A stretch of DNA of 8,273 nucleotides from Pseudomonadota bacterium (GCA_023399105.1 JAEWQT010000039.1:1-8273), one strand, 5' to 3'; positions 1 through 5,600 are shown, counted from the first letter of the stretch. Program-made: numbers and translations. Notes: generated by a model not told the origin, from the sequence alone.

Positions 1-254
1 GTGCAGCACCGGCGCTGGTGCTGGCCCGCCATGGCCTGCTCAGGGGTTACAAAGCGACGGCCTTTCCGGGTTGTGAAGACGCTTTGTTGCAAGGCGGCGC
101 GCTGCAGGTACTGGGCGATGTGGTGACGGATCGCCGAATGGTGACCAGCCGTGGTCCGGCCACCGCCATGGCGTTTACGTTGCAGCTGGTGCGGTTGCTG
201 GCCGGTGAACAGCAGGCGGATCAGGTCGGCAAGGCGCTGTTGTTTTTCCCCTGA
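1..254 (+). CDS. DJ-1/PfpI (YajL/ThiJ-like) family protein, 3' end
   Basis: Only the last 83 complete codons are in the window; the 5' part lies off the left edge. The reading frame begins with a partial codon (NGT) followed by Ala-Ala-Pro-Ala. In DJ-1/YajL proteins this spot is the nucleophile elbow, Cys-Ala-(Ala/Gly)-Pro, so the cut codon is probably TGT for the oxidation-sensitive catalytic cysteine, but its first base is not visible. Further on, TAFPGCEDAL and VTSRGPATAMAF match the conserved C-terminal half of the family (compare the 'TSRGPGT' signature of DJ-1 and YajL), and the protein ends LLAGEQQADQVGKALLFFP, as these proteins do. Members are small cytoplasmic proteins of about 185 aa linked to oxidative-stress protection, chaperone activity or glyoxal handling. 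The family call is firm; the exact subfamily (YajL or another DJ-1 clade) is not resolved. The stop is TGA at 252-254. The gene converges on the minus-strand hydroxylase gene, and I see no intrinsic terminator between them. Confidence 0.85.
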   Translation, partial: AAPALVLARHGLLRGYKATAFPGCEDALLQGGALQVLGDVVTDRRMVTSRGPATAMAFTLQLVRLLAGEQQADQVGKALLFFP

Positions 255-385
255 GCCGCTGGGGGCGGGGTGCCGTAGCGTTCGGTTACCCAGTCCGGGT
301 GCTTGTACAGAATGCGCAGGTCTTTATAGCGCCGGACATCGCGGAACATGGCAACCCAGTCGTGTACCTGTAAATGCCAAGGGTA
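221..385 (-). other. Out-of-frame C-terminal coding remnant of the hydroxylase gene
   Basis: In the frame one base away from the hydroxylase ORF, the minus strand reads PWHLQVHDWVAMFRDVRRYK, then DLRILYKHPDWVTERYGTPP and a short polar tail, to a TGA at 223-221. This resembles the usual end of sterol-desaturase-family proteins, an Arg-rich amphipathic stretch followed by LxxLYxxPxW. Adding one base to the CCC run (G381-G383 on +), giving His-Thr-Pro-Trp-His, or inserting an A to give His-Asn-Pro-Trp-His, joins it to the main ORF and yields a 299-aa protein. No canonical slippery heptamer is present at the junction, so programmed frameshifting is unlikely. The restored gene would overlap the convergent DJ-1 gene by 34 bp (221-254). 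Confidence 0.7.
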
Positions 386-1119
386 TGAGGATGGTCCGGC
401 ATACGGGTCACGCCGTATTGAATCTCTCCGGCATCGGCTTCCGCCCGGAACGTGCCGAATAATTTATCCCAGAGAATAAAAATACCGCCGAAATTGGTAT
501 CAATCTGTTTCGGGTTACGCCCGTGGTGTACGCGATGGTGTGACGGTGTATTAAAAATCTTTTCCAGCCAGCCCAGTGTGCGCACCTGTTCGGTATGCAG
601 AAAAAACTGATACACCAGGTTGGCTTCAATGGCGATGAGTACCCAGTTTTTATCAAAGCCAAGCAGGGCGGCCGGAATCCACCACAGCAACCAGCTGCCG
701 GACAGGGCGAAGGTGAAATTCTGCCGCAGGGCGGTGGAAAAGTTCATGTGTTCGGAGGAGTGGTGGGTAACGTGCACATTCCAGAACCAGCGCACTTTGT
801 GCATCAGCACATGGTTAAGGTAAAAGCAGAAATCAATAAACACCACCAGGGCCAGCACGCTCCACACGGATAATTCCGGGTTCCATTGCAGGCCCCGGTC
901 GTACACCCATAAATAAAAGGCCTGAATAAACAGCGCAATGGCAATGCCATCCACCACTTTGTAGGAAAACCCGGTGGTGATATTGGCCAGGGTTTCCGGC
1001 CACCGGTACAGCCCCGGCCGGCCATGGCGGCGGGCCCAGTGGTTTTCGGCCACCATCACGGCCAGAAAAATCACCCCGAACAGGGTAATAAACAACAGGG
1101 CATGAAGTACGTCTTGCAT
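286..1119 (-). CDS. Sterol desaturase / fatty acid hydroxylase family membrane protein, C-terminus frameshifted
   Basis: The open frame encodes 277 aa with the histidine clusters of the di-iron fatty acid hydroxylase superfamily: HVLMH (H103, H107), HVTHH (H116, H119, H120) and HHRVHH (H195, H198, H199). In this family they bind two irons and carry out O2-dependent hydroxylation or desaturation of lipids in the membrane. Hydrophobic segments lie near residues 5-24, 57-73, 85-102 and 141-175, consistent with an inner-membrane protein whose His boxes face the cytoplasm. The ATG at 1119 follows an AAAGG at an 8-nt spacing. After residue about 244 the sequence (TLGIYRYTTGLPCSAMSG...) is unlike the family. 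Shifting by one base near 381-386 restores a family-like tail, so this is either a real C-terminal frameshift or a base-calling error. The iron-binding core is complete. The substrate is unknown. The gene is divergent from an AraC-type regulator that may control it. Confidence 0.85.
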   Translation of the reverse strand: MQDVLHALLFITLFGVIFLAVMVAENHWARRHGRPGLYRWPETLANITTGFSYKVVDGIAIALFIQAFYLWVYDRGLQWNPELSVWSVLALVVFIDFCFYLNHVLMHKVRWFWNVHVTHHSSEHMNFSTALRQNFTFALSGSWLLWWIPAALLGFDKNWVLIAIEANLVYQFFLHTEQVRTLGWLEKIFNTPSHHRVHHGRNPKQIDTNFGGIFILWDKLFGTFRAEADAGEIQYGVTRMPDHPHTLGIYRYTTGLPCSAMSGAIKTCAFCTSTRTG

Positions 1120-1226
1120 GAGGGGTACCTTTTGTTTTTGTTATGCCGTTACTGTACGCACGCAGGTCTGGCAAGAATTGACATTTAATGCCATTGTTTT
1201 GACTTGCTCTGCCAACAGGTACCCCC
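1120..1226. promoter_or_regulatory. Divergent regulatory region between the hydroxylase and AraC-type regulator genes
   Basis: This 107-bp gap must hold the promoters of both outward-reading genes. Visible elements are: (1) a TTGAC direct repeat at 1178-1182 and 1199-1203, offset by 21 bp (two helical turns), a spacing typical of AraC-family half-sites; (2) an inverted TGGCA (1169-1173) / TGCCA (1189-1193) pair with a 15-bp spacer; (3) a near-perfect inverted repeat formed by the two start regions themselves (1117-1130 and 1217-1229). TTGACA at 1178-1183 could be a -35 box for the regulator, but no good -10 follows at 16-18 bp. TTGCCA (1174-1169, minus) could serve the hydroxylase with a poor -10. 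The promoters are therefore unassigned and the operator reading is inference from phasing and gene layout. Confidence 0.4.
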
Positions 1227-2228
1227 ATGAGTATGCTCGGCTCCTTACAGCTCAGCGGTGATCTGGCCGGCCTGGTGCGCTGCTATTTAGAGCGGCAGCA
1301 GGACACTCGCTGTGATTTATATCGTTATCTCCTGACGCTGGCGCCGGATACCCGCATCACCTTCAGTGACTGGTGGGCCTGGCTGGAGCGCGTGCAGCAA
1401 CGCTATCCGCAACGGCCAGTTGGGCTGGAGCTGGGGCAGTTGATGCAGCCCGAATTTGTCGGCGTGCTCGGTTATCTGTTACTGGCCTGCGATACGCTGG
1501 CCGATGCCCTGCAGGGCTTTGAACGCTACCAGCGCCTGTTACACGATGGCGACCGCGCCAGTGCGCAGCTGCAGGATGGTTTGTTGTGCCTGCGCTGGAG
1601 TAACGAATACGGGCCGTCATCGCGTTTATCAGACGAAGTGCTGGTGGTGGGCATGCTCAGCTTTATCCGTCGCATGACCGGGCAGCAGCAACTGGCGCCG
1701 CAGCGGGTGCATTTTACCTTCGCTGCCCCCGTTACCGGTGCCGCTGCGTATGAGCAGGCCTGTGGTTGTCCGGTGCGTTTTTCCCAGCCGGCCACCGCCA
1801 TTTATTTTCGCCCGCAGGATCTCGCTTTGCCGGTCAGTCAGCAGGATGCCGGCCTGCGTCAGTTGCTGGAACAGCAGGCGCAGGCGTTGCTGGCGGTACT
1901 GCCCCAGAGTGGCGAGTTTGTGCAGCGCCTGCGCGAGGCGTTGCTGGTGGCACTGCAGACGGGCCAGCCTACTTCGGCCTTTGTTGCCCGGCGGCTGCAC
2001 TTATCGGAACGTACCTTATTTCGCCGGCTGGCGGAGCAGGGCTTAACCTTCCGTCATGTGCTAACCCAGATCCGCATGCAACTGGCCCAGCAATATCTGC
2101 GCGAAGGCCGGTTGACGCACAGTGAAATTGCGTTGTTGTTGGGGTATTCCGAGCACAGTGCCTTTTGCCGGGCATTCCGGGCGGCCTGTGGGGAAGCACC
2201 GCGGCGCTGGCTGGCCAGCCGGCGCTGA
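1227..2228 (+). CDS. AraC-family transcriptional regulator with N-terminal arabinose-binding-like domain
   Basis: This 333-aa protein has two parts. Residues about 20-205 look like the arabinose-binding-type effector domain found in OruR/ArgR-like regulators: LELGQLMQPEFVGVLGYLLL, then a DALQGFERYQRLLHDG stretch, and further on ACGCPVRFSQPATAIYFRP. Residues about 235-330 are the double helix-turn-helix AraC DNA-binding domain: VARRLHLSERTLFRRLAEQG forms the first HTH, IRMQLAQQYL the linker helix, and IALLLGYSEHSAFCRAFRAA the second, close to the family consensus. Length is normal for the class. The start ATG at 1227 has AGG at 1217-1219 with a 7-nt spacing; a second in-frame ATG at 1233 is possible. 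Divergent placement beside the hydroxylase suggests it activates that gene in response to a lipid or other small effector, but this is inference. A terminator-like hairpin follows the stop. Confidence 0.9.
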   Translation: MSMLGSLQLSGDLAGLVRCYLERQQDTRCDLYRYLLTLAPDTRITFSDWWAWLERVQQRYPQRPVGLELGQLMQPEFVGVLGYLLLACDTLADALQGFERYQRLLHDGDRASAQLQDGLLCLRWSNEYGPSSRLSDEVLVVGMLSFIRRMTGQQQLAPQRVHFTFAAPVTGAAAYEQACGCPVRFSQPATAIYFRPQDLALPVSQQDAGLRQLLEQQAQALLAVLPQSGEFVQRLREALLVALQTGQPTSAFVARRLHLSERTLFRRLAEQGLTFRHVLTQIRMQLAQQYLREGRLTHSEIALLLGYSEHSAFCRAFRAACGEAPRRWLASRR

Positions 2229-2240
2229 GCTCAGCGGTTT

Positions 2241-2283
2241 ACAGCACGGCCGCCACTCTGTAGAGTACGGCCCCTGTTTTTTT
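2241..2283 (+). terminator. Intrinsic terminator-like hairpin after the AraC gene / upstream arm of the thrS leader
   Basis: The stem is built from ACAG (2241-2244) with CTGT (2274-2277), GGCCG (2248-2252) with CGGCC (2268-2272), and ACTC (2255-2258) with GAGT (2263-2266). The loop is TGTA. Internal mismatches are CAC/C and CC/A. A run of seven T (2277-2283) follows directly. This fits a rho-independent terminator for the AraC gene 12 bp past its stop. If thrS transcription begins upstream, the same element could act as an attenuator or as the upstream stem of a ThrRS-binding operator, because its loop shows UGU followed by A. The thrS promoter was not identified, so which role applies is open. 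Confidence 0.6.
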
Positions 2284-2289
2284 ACTCAT

Positions 2290-2310
2290 GTGGCCTGTCG
2301 TAGGGGCCAC
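2290..2310 (+). promoter_or_regulatory. Candidate thrS translational operator hairpin mimicking the tRNA-Thr anticodon arm
   Basis: GUGGCCU (2290-2296) pairs with GGGCCAC (2304-2310), seven base pairs including one terminal G-U, closing a 7-nt loop GUCGUAG (2297-2303). The loop has the layout of an anticodon loop: U at the position-33 equivalent, CGU (2299-2301) at 34-36 and A at 37. CGU is a threonine anticodon, and G35/U36 are known identity elements for E. coli ThrRS. The CGU lies 30 to 28 nt before the thrS AUG. E. coli ThrRS represses its own mRNA by binding such a hairpin just upstream of the Shine-Dalgarno; the same mechanism here is inference. There is no T-run, so it is not a terminator. 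Confidence 0.65.
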
Positions 2311-2328
2311 CACTGACAAGGATCTGAT

Positions 2329-4260
2329 ATGCCTGTTATTACCCTCCCGGACGGCTCCAAACGCGAATTCGATCAACCCGTTACCTTAATGCAGGTGGCG
2401 GAAAGTATTGGTCCGGGTCTGGCCAAAGCGACCGTTTGTGGCCGCATCAATGGTCAGCTGGTGGACGCCTGTGAACTGATCACCCATGACGCCGATGTGG
2501 TGCTGATTACCGGCCGCGATGCAGAAGGTCTGGATGTTATCCGCCACTCCTTTGCTCACCTGGTGGGCCATGCGGTAAAACAGCTGTATCCAACTGCCAA
2601 AATGGCCATTGGTCCGGTGATTGAAAACGGCTTTTATTACGATATTGACTACGAGCGGCCGTTTACCCCGGAAGATGTGGAGGCCATTGAAAAGCGCATT
2701 GGCGAACTGATCAAAAAAGATTACGAAGTCGTTAAGAAAATGACTCCGATCAAAGACGCCCGTCGGGTGTTTGTCGATCGTGGCGAAGACTACAAAGTTG
2801 AACTGATTGACGACTTAATCAGCAAAGGTGAGCAGGCGGTCGGTCTGTACCATCACGAAGAATACGTCGATATGTGCCGGGGCCCGCACGTGCCCAGCAC
2901 CCGCGTGATGCGTATTTTCAAGCTGATGCGGGTATCCGGTGCTTACTGGCGTGGTGATTCACAGAACAAGCAGCTGCAGCGTATTTACGGCACCGCCTGG
3001 AACGACAAAAAAGATCTGAAAGATTACCTGCAACGGTTGGAAGAAGCGGAAAAACGCGACCACCGTAAACTGGGTAAACAACTGAATCTGTTCCATGTGC
3101 AGGAAGAAGCGCCGGGTATGGTGTTCTGGCACCCGAATGGCTGGACCATGTACCAGGTACTGGAACAGTACATGCGCAAGGTGCAGCAGGATGCCGGTTA
3201 TCAGGAAATCCGTACCCCGCAGGTGGTTGACCGTGTGCTGTGGGAGAAATCCGGCCACTGGGAACACTACGCCGAAAATATGTTTGTCACGGAATCGGAA
3301 AAACGCACCTATGCGGTAAAACCGATGAACTGCCCGTGCCATATTCAGGTGTTCAATCAGGGGTTGAAGAGTTACCGCGAACTGCCGCTGCGCCTGGCGG
3401 AATTCGGCTCCTGTCATCGCAACGAGCCGTCCGGTGCGCTGCACGGCATTATGCGGGTGCGCGGTTTTACCCAGGATGACGCGCATATTTTTGCGACCGA
3501 GAAACAAATCCGCCAGGAAGCTTCTGATTTCATTAAGCTGACGCTGGATGTGTACCGCGATTTCGGTTTTGACGCGGTAGAAATGAAGCTGTCGACCCGT
3601 CCGGAAGGTCGTATTGGCGATGATTCCCAGTGGGATCTGGCCGAATCGGCCCTGGAAGATGCACTCAATGCCGCTGGTCTGGCGTGGGAGCTGCAACCGG
3701 GTGAGGGTGCCTTCTACGGCCCGAAAATTGAATTTTCCCTGCGCGACTGTATCGGTAGGGTATGGCAATGCGGTACTCTGCAGCTCGACTTTATGCTGCC
3801 GGGCCGCTTAGGTGCCCAGTATGTTGACGAAGATGGAGAGCGCAAAACGCCGGTGATGCTGCACCGGGCGATTCTGGGCTCGTTTGAACGCTTTATCGGT
3901 ATTCTGATTGAGCATTATGCGGGTTCGATGCCGCCATGGCTGGCACCGCAACAGGTGTCGGTGCTGAATATTACCGACAACCAGGCAGAATATTGCGAAA
4001 AACTGGCCAAAACCCTCAAGTCAAAAGGGTTCCGGGCTGCGGCGGACTTGAGAAACGAGAAGATCGGCTTTAAAATCCGCGAGCACACTTTGCACAAGGT
4101 ACCCTACTTGTTGGTTGTAGGGGATAAAGAAGTTGAAGCAAACACCGTCGCTGTGCGTACCCGTAAAGGTGAAGATCTTGGCGTAATGAGCCTGGATGCC
4201 TTTATCGGTATCCTTGAAGGCAGCATTGCCCAGCGCGGGCGGTTTGGAATGGAGAACTGA
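2329..4260 (+). CDS. thrS: Threonine--tRNA ligase (ThrRS)
   Basis: This 643-aa cytoplasmic class II synthetase charges tRNA-Thr with threonine; E. coli ThrRS has 642 aa. Domains in order: TGS (about 1-62); editing domain (about 63-225) with HSFAH (H73, H77) and DMCRGPH (C183, H187), the site that removes mischarged serine; class II catalytic core (about 243-535) with motif 2 around [19 protein letters not shown] and motif 3 at [14 protein letters not shown]; and the anticodon-binding domain (about 540-643). The zinc ligands that select threonine are present: C335 in MNCPC, H386 in TQDDAH and H512 in LHRAI. ATG 2329 is preceded by AAGGA (2318-2322) at a 6-nt spacing, and the N-terminus [10 protein letters not shown] is the standard ThrRS start. 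The TGA stop shares its last base with the likely infC start, suggesting translational coupling. The leader carries a candidate autoregulatory hairpin. Confidence 0.98.
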   Translation: MPVITLPDGSKREFDQPVTLMQVAESIGPGLAKATVCGRINGQLVDACELITHDADVVLITGRDAEGLDVIRHSFAHLVGHAVKQLYPTAKMAIGPVIENGFYYDIDYERPFTPEDVEAIEKRIGELIKKDYEVVKKMTPIKDARRVFVDRGEDYKVELIDDLISKGEQAVGLYHHEEYVDMCRGPHVPSTRVMRIFKLMRVSGAYWRGDSQNKQLQRIYGTAWNDKKDLKDYLQRLEEAEKRDHRKLGKQLNLFHVQEEAPGMVFWHPNGWTMYQVLEQYMRKVQQDAGYQEIRTPQVVDRVLWEKSGHWEHYAENMFVTESEKRTYAVKPMNCPCHIQVFNQGLKSYRELPLRLAEFGSCHRNEPSGALHGIMRVRGFTQDDAHIFATEKQIRQEASDFIKLTLDVYRDFGFDAVEMKLSTRPEGRIGDDSQWDLAESALEDALNAAGLAWELQPGEGAFYGPKIEFSLRDCIGRVWQCGTLQLDFMLPGRLGAQYVDEDGERKTPVMLHRAILGSFERFIGILIEHYAGSMPPWLAPQQVSVLNITDNQAEYCEKLAKTLKSKGFRAAADLRNEKIGFKIREHTLHKVPYLLVVGDKEVEANTVAVRTRKGEDLGVMSLDAFIGILEGSIAQRGRFGMEN

Positions 4261-4805
4261 TCATCAGACGCGATAACAGAAAGGGCGGCCGCCCAGATAA
4301 CAGAGCCGCCATTAACGATAATATCCGTGCCACAGAGGTACGTCTTATCGGCGCCGATGGAAGCCAGGTTGGTGTTGTAAGTATTGAAGAAGCCCTGCGC
4401 ATCGCCGAGGAAGCTGAACTGGATCTGGTGCAGATTTCAGACGGTGACCCGATTGTGTGCAAGGTAATGGACTACGGCAAAAAGCTTTACGAAGAGAAAA
4501 AGCAAAAAGCCGAGGCCAAAAAACGTCAGCATCAGGTGCAGATTAAGGAAATGAAATTCCGTCCTGGCACTGATGATGGCGACTATCAGATTAAATTGCG
4601 TAATCTGAAGCGATTCCTTGAGGACGGTGATAAAGCGAAAGTGTCTTTGCGCTTCCGCGGCCGCGAGATGGCTCACCAGCAGCTGGGTATGGAAATGATG
4701 AGACGCATCGAAGAGGACCTGAAGGAACTCGGCGTTGTGGAGCAGCATCCCAAGCTGGAAGGCCGTCAGATGGTGATGGTCATCGCCCCGGGTAAGAAGA
4801 AGTAG
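4260..4805 (+). CDS. infC: Translation initiation factor IF-3, non-AUG (AUC) start
   Basis: IF-3 binds the 30S subunit, blocks premature 50S joining and proofreads the start codon and initiator tRNA. The protein reads (M)[20 protein letters not shown], then [20 protein letters not shown] and on to IAPGKKK, about 181 aa (E. coli 180). The N-domain spans about 15-85 ([27 protein letters not shown]) and the C-domain about 90-178 ([52 protein letters not shown]). The first ATG in frame is at 4452, inside the N-domain, and no ATG, GTG or TTG precedes conserved residues. The start is therefore inferred as ATC 4260 (or ATC 4263), with GGAG at 4251-4254, 5 or 8 nt upstream. IF-3 genes characteristically use AUU/AUC/AUA so that IF-3 represses its own translation. 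The start overlaps the thrS stop by one base. Exact start uncertain by one codon. Confidence 0.93.
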   Translation: MIRRDNRKGGRPDNRAAINDNIRATEVRLIGADGSQVGVVSIEEALRIAEEAELDLVQISDGDPIVCKVMDYGKKLYEEKKQKAEAKKRQHQVQIKEMKFRPGTDDGDYQIKLRNLKRFLEDGDKAKVSLRFRGREMAHQQLGMEMMRRIEEDLKELGVVEQHPKLEGRQMVMVIAPGKKK

Positions 4806-4831
4806 TCCGGTTTTCAAACGAACTGCCCAGT

Positions 4832-4852
4832 CCCGGCCTTAGTGCCGGGTTT
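4832..4852 (+). terminator. GC-rich hairpin after infC, weak terminator or leader structure
   Basis: CCCGGC (4832-4837) pairs perfectly with GCCGGG (4844-4849) around the 6-nt loop CTTAGT. Only three T follow before G, so termination would be weak or partial. It sits 26 bp after the infC stop and upstream of rpmI, so it may limit read-through or take part in the L20-controlled leader structure. Confidence 0.5.
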
Positions 4853-4877
4853 GTGCATTCTACCGGCTGCTTAATAT
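4851..4877 (+). promoter_or_regulatory. Possible weak promoter for rpmI-rplT
   Basis: TAATAT (4872-4877) resembles a sigma-70 -10 box. TTGTGC (4851-4856) upstream is a poor -35 with a short 15-bp spacer. It is placed between the post-infC hairpin and the rpmI leader hairpin, so a transcript from it would still include that hairpin. Speculative. Confidence 0.25.
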
Positions 4878-4881
4878 GGCA

Positions 4882-4915
4882 GACGTTATACAGGGTTCTT
4901 AGTTCTGTATGCGTC
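4882..4915 (+). promoter_or_regulatory. rpmI leader hairpin, candidate L20 autoregulatory site
   Basis: GACG (4882-4885) pairs with CGUC (4912-4915), a bulged U (4886) follows, then a U-G pair (4887/4911), and AUACAG (4888-4893) pairs perfectly with CUGUAU (4905-4910), leaving an 11-nt loop. The stem of about 11 bp ends 9 nt before the rpmI Shine-Dalgarno. In E. coli, L20 represses rpmI-rplT by binding bulged leader structures that mimic its 23S rRNA site. The position and shape fit, but I could not compare it with the 23S helices, so L20 binding is inference. Confidence 0.45.
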
Positions 4916-4934
4916 ATCACTGTTGGAGTAAACC

Positions 4935-5129
4935 ATGCCTAAAATGAAAACTAAGAGCGGCGCTGCCAAGCGCTTCAAGAAGACTGCTAACGGCTTCAAA
5001 CACCGTAACGCTTTCCGCAGCCACATCCTGACCAAAAAGAGCACCAAGCGTAAACGCCATCTGCGCGGTAACGTTCTGGTTCACCCGTCAGACGTTAAGT
5101 CTGTCGCGCGTATGCTGCCTAACCTTTAA
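4935..5129 (+). CDS. rpmI: 50S ribosomal protein L35 (bL35)
   Basis: This 64-aa, very basic protein begins [20 protein letters not shown], the bL35 signature, and continues with [20 protein letters not shown] and HLRGN. The C-terminus, [16 protein letters not shown], is also typical, and the length matches the family. L35 is a bacterial large-subunit protein that contacts 23S rRNA inside the particle. The start ATG has GGAG (4925-4928) at a 6-nt spacing. It is separated from rplT by 22 bp and is almost always co-transcribed with it. Its leader hairpin and a sequence complementary to the start region (4848-4853 with 4929-4934) suggest translational feedback, in E. coli exerted by L20 on rpmI and through coupling on rplT. 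Confidence 0.97.
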   Translation: MPKMKTKSGAAKRFKKTANGFKHRNAFRSHILTKKSTKRKRHLRGNVLVHPSDVKSVARMLPNL

Positions 5130-5151
5130 GTTATTGCTCAGGAGATAAACT

Positions 5152-5505
5152 ATGGCTCGTGTAAAACGTGGTGTGATCGCTCGTCGTCGTCACAAAAAAA
5201 TTCTGAAGCAGGCTAAAGGTTACTACGGTGCTCGCAGCCGTGTATTCCGTGTTGCCAAGCAGGCCGTTATCAAAGCCGGTCAGTACGCTTACCGCGACCG
5301 TCGTCAGCGTAAGCGTCAGTTCCGTCAGCTGTGGATCGCGCGTATCAACGCCGGCGCACGTCTGAACGGTCTGTCTTACAGCAAGTTCATCAACGGCCTG
5401 AAAAAAGCCGCGGTTGAAATTGACCGTAAAGTACTGGCTGACCTGGCCGTGAATGAAAAAGCAGCGTTTGCGGCTCTGGTTGAAAAAGCCAAGTCCAGCC
5501 TGTAA
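5152..5505 (+). CDS. rplT: 50S ribosomal protein L20 (bL20)
   Basis: This 117-aa basic protein reads [20 protein letters not shown], then [20 protein letters not shown], and [20 protein letters not shown]. These are the conserved long basic N-terminal helix and start of the globular domain of bL20, followed by the C-terminal domain [20 protein letters not shown]. The length equals the E. coli protein without its initiator Met. L20 binds 23S rRNA early and is needed for 50S assembly; the C-terminal domain also acts as translational repressor of rpmI-rplT in E. coli. The start ATG has AGGAG (5140-5144) at a 7-nt spacing and lies 22 bp after rpmI. The codons are those of a highly expressed gene (many CGT and CTG). 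A strong terminator follows 48 bp after the stop. Confidence 0.98.
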   Translation: MARVKRGVIARRRHKKILKQAKGYYGARSRVFRVAKQAVIKAGQYAYRDRRQRKRQFRQLWIARINAGARLNGLSYSKFINGLKKAAVEIDRKVLADLAVNEKAAFAALVEKAKSSL

Positions 5506-5532
5506 TTTCACCGCATAGCCGGTTAGGGGGCG

Positions 5533-5544
5533 GGGCGTAAGCCC
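5533..5544 (+). other. GNRA-tetraloop mini-hairpin in the rplT-pheS gap
   Basis: GGGC (5533-5536) and GCCC (5541-5544) pair around GUAA, a GNRA tetraloop. The longer left sequence CGGGGC (5531-5536) is also an exact complement of GCCCCG (5601-5606), located just after the downstream terminator's T-run, so two mutually exclusive pairings are possible. A function as an attenuation switch is inference. Confidence 0.4.
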
Positions 5545-5552
5545 AGCCTGCG

Positions 5553-5600
5553 AAATAGGGGATGAGCTTAGGTTAGGCTAGGTGATTCCCCTATTTTTTT
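5553..5600 (+). terminator. Strong intrinsic terminator/attenuator between rplT and pheS
   Basis: AAATAGGGGA (5553-5562) pairs perfectly with TCCCCTATTT (5587-5596), ten base pairs around a 24-nt loop, and the right arm runs into seven consecutive T (5594-5600). This is a convincing rho-independent terminator for the ribosomal protein transcript. In E. coli the equivalent position holds the pheM leader peptide and the pheST attenuator. Here I find no short ORF rich in TTT/TTC ahead of the hairpin, so either plain termination or a different attenuation mechanism applies. The loop contains three tandem 5-mers (TTAGG, TTAGG, CTAGG) at 5568-5582. Confidence 0.85.

Noticed and set aside
378..389. 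Programmed -1 frameshift in the hydroxylase gene
   Set aside because: The tRNAs reading ACC and CTT cannot re-pair one base back, no X-XXY-YYZ heptamer is present, and no stimulatory structure was evident. A deletion or base-calling error is more likely.
1363..2199. Several antisense and alternative-frame ORFs over the AraC regulator
   Set aside because: All lie within the well-supported regulator gene, with low-complexity Arg/Ala/Pro-rich translations typical of out-of-frame reading of GC-rich DNA.
2959..3768. Long minus-strand ORF (269 codons) opposite thrS
   Set aside because: It is entirely antisense to conserved ThrRS core sequence, its translation shows no recognisable domain, and it has no convincing ribosome-binding site. 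It is a by-product of the codon bias of thrS.
4428..4805. Short version of infC (125 codons) beginning at codon 4428
   Set aside because: It begins at ATT/CAG-region codons inside the conserved N-domain, without a ribosome-binding site; IF-3 homology continues upstream to the ATC at 4260.
4437..4817. Minus-strand ORF opposite infC
   Set aside because: Shadow of the infC reading frame; low-complexity hydrophobic translation with no family resemblance.
5131..5511. Minus-strand ORF (126 codons) covering rplT
   Set aside because: Antisense to the highly conserved L20 gene and explained by its codon usage; no independent coding signal.
5564..5577. Tiny ORF ATG-AGC-TTA-GGT-TAG as a pheST leader peptide
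   Set aside because: Only four codons, no Phe codon, and located inside the terminator loop after the 5' stem arm, so ribosome stalling on it would not mimic classical attenuation. The ATG is at 5562-5564.
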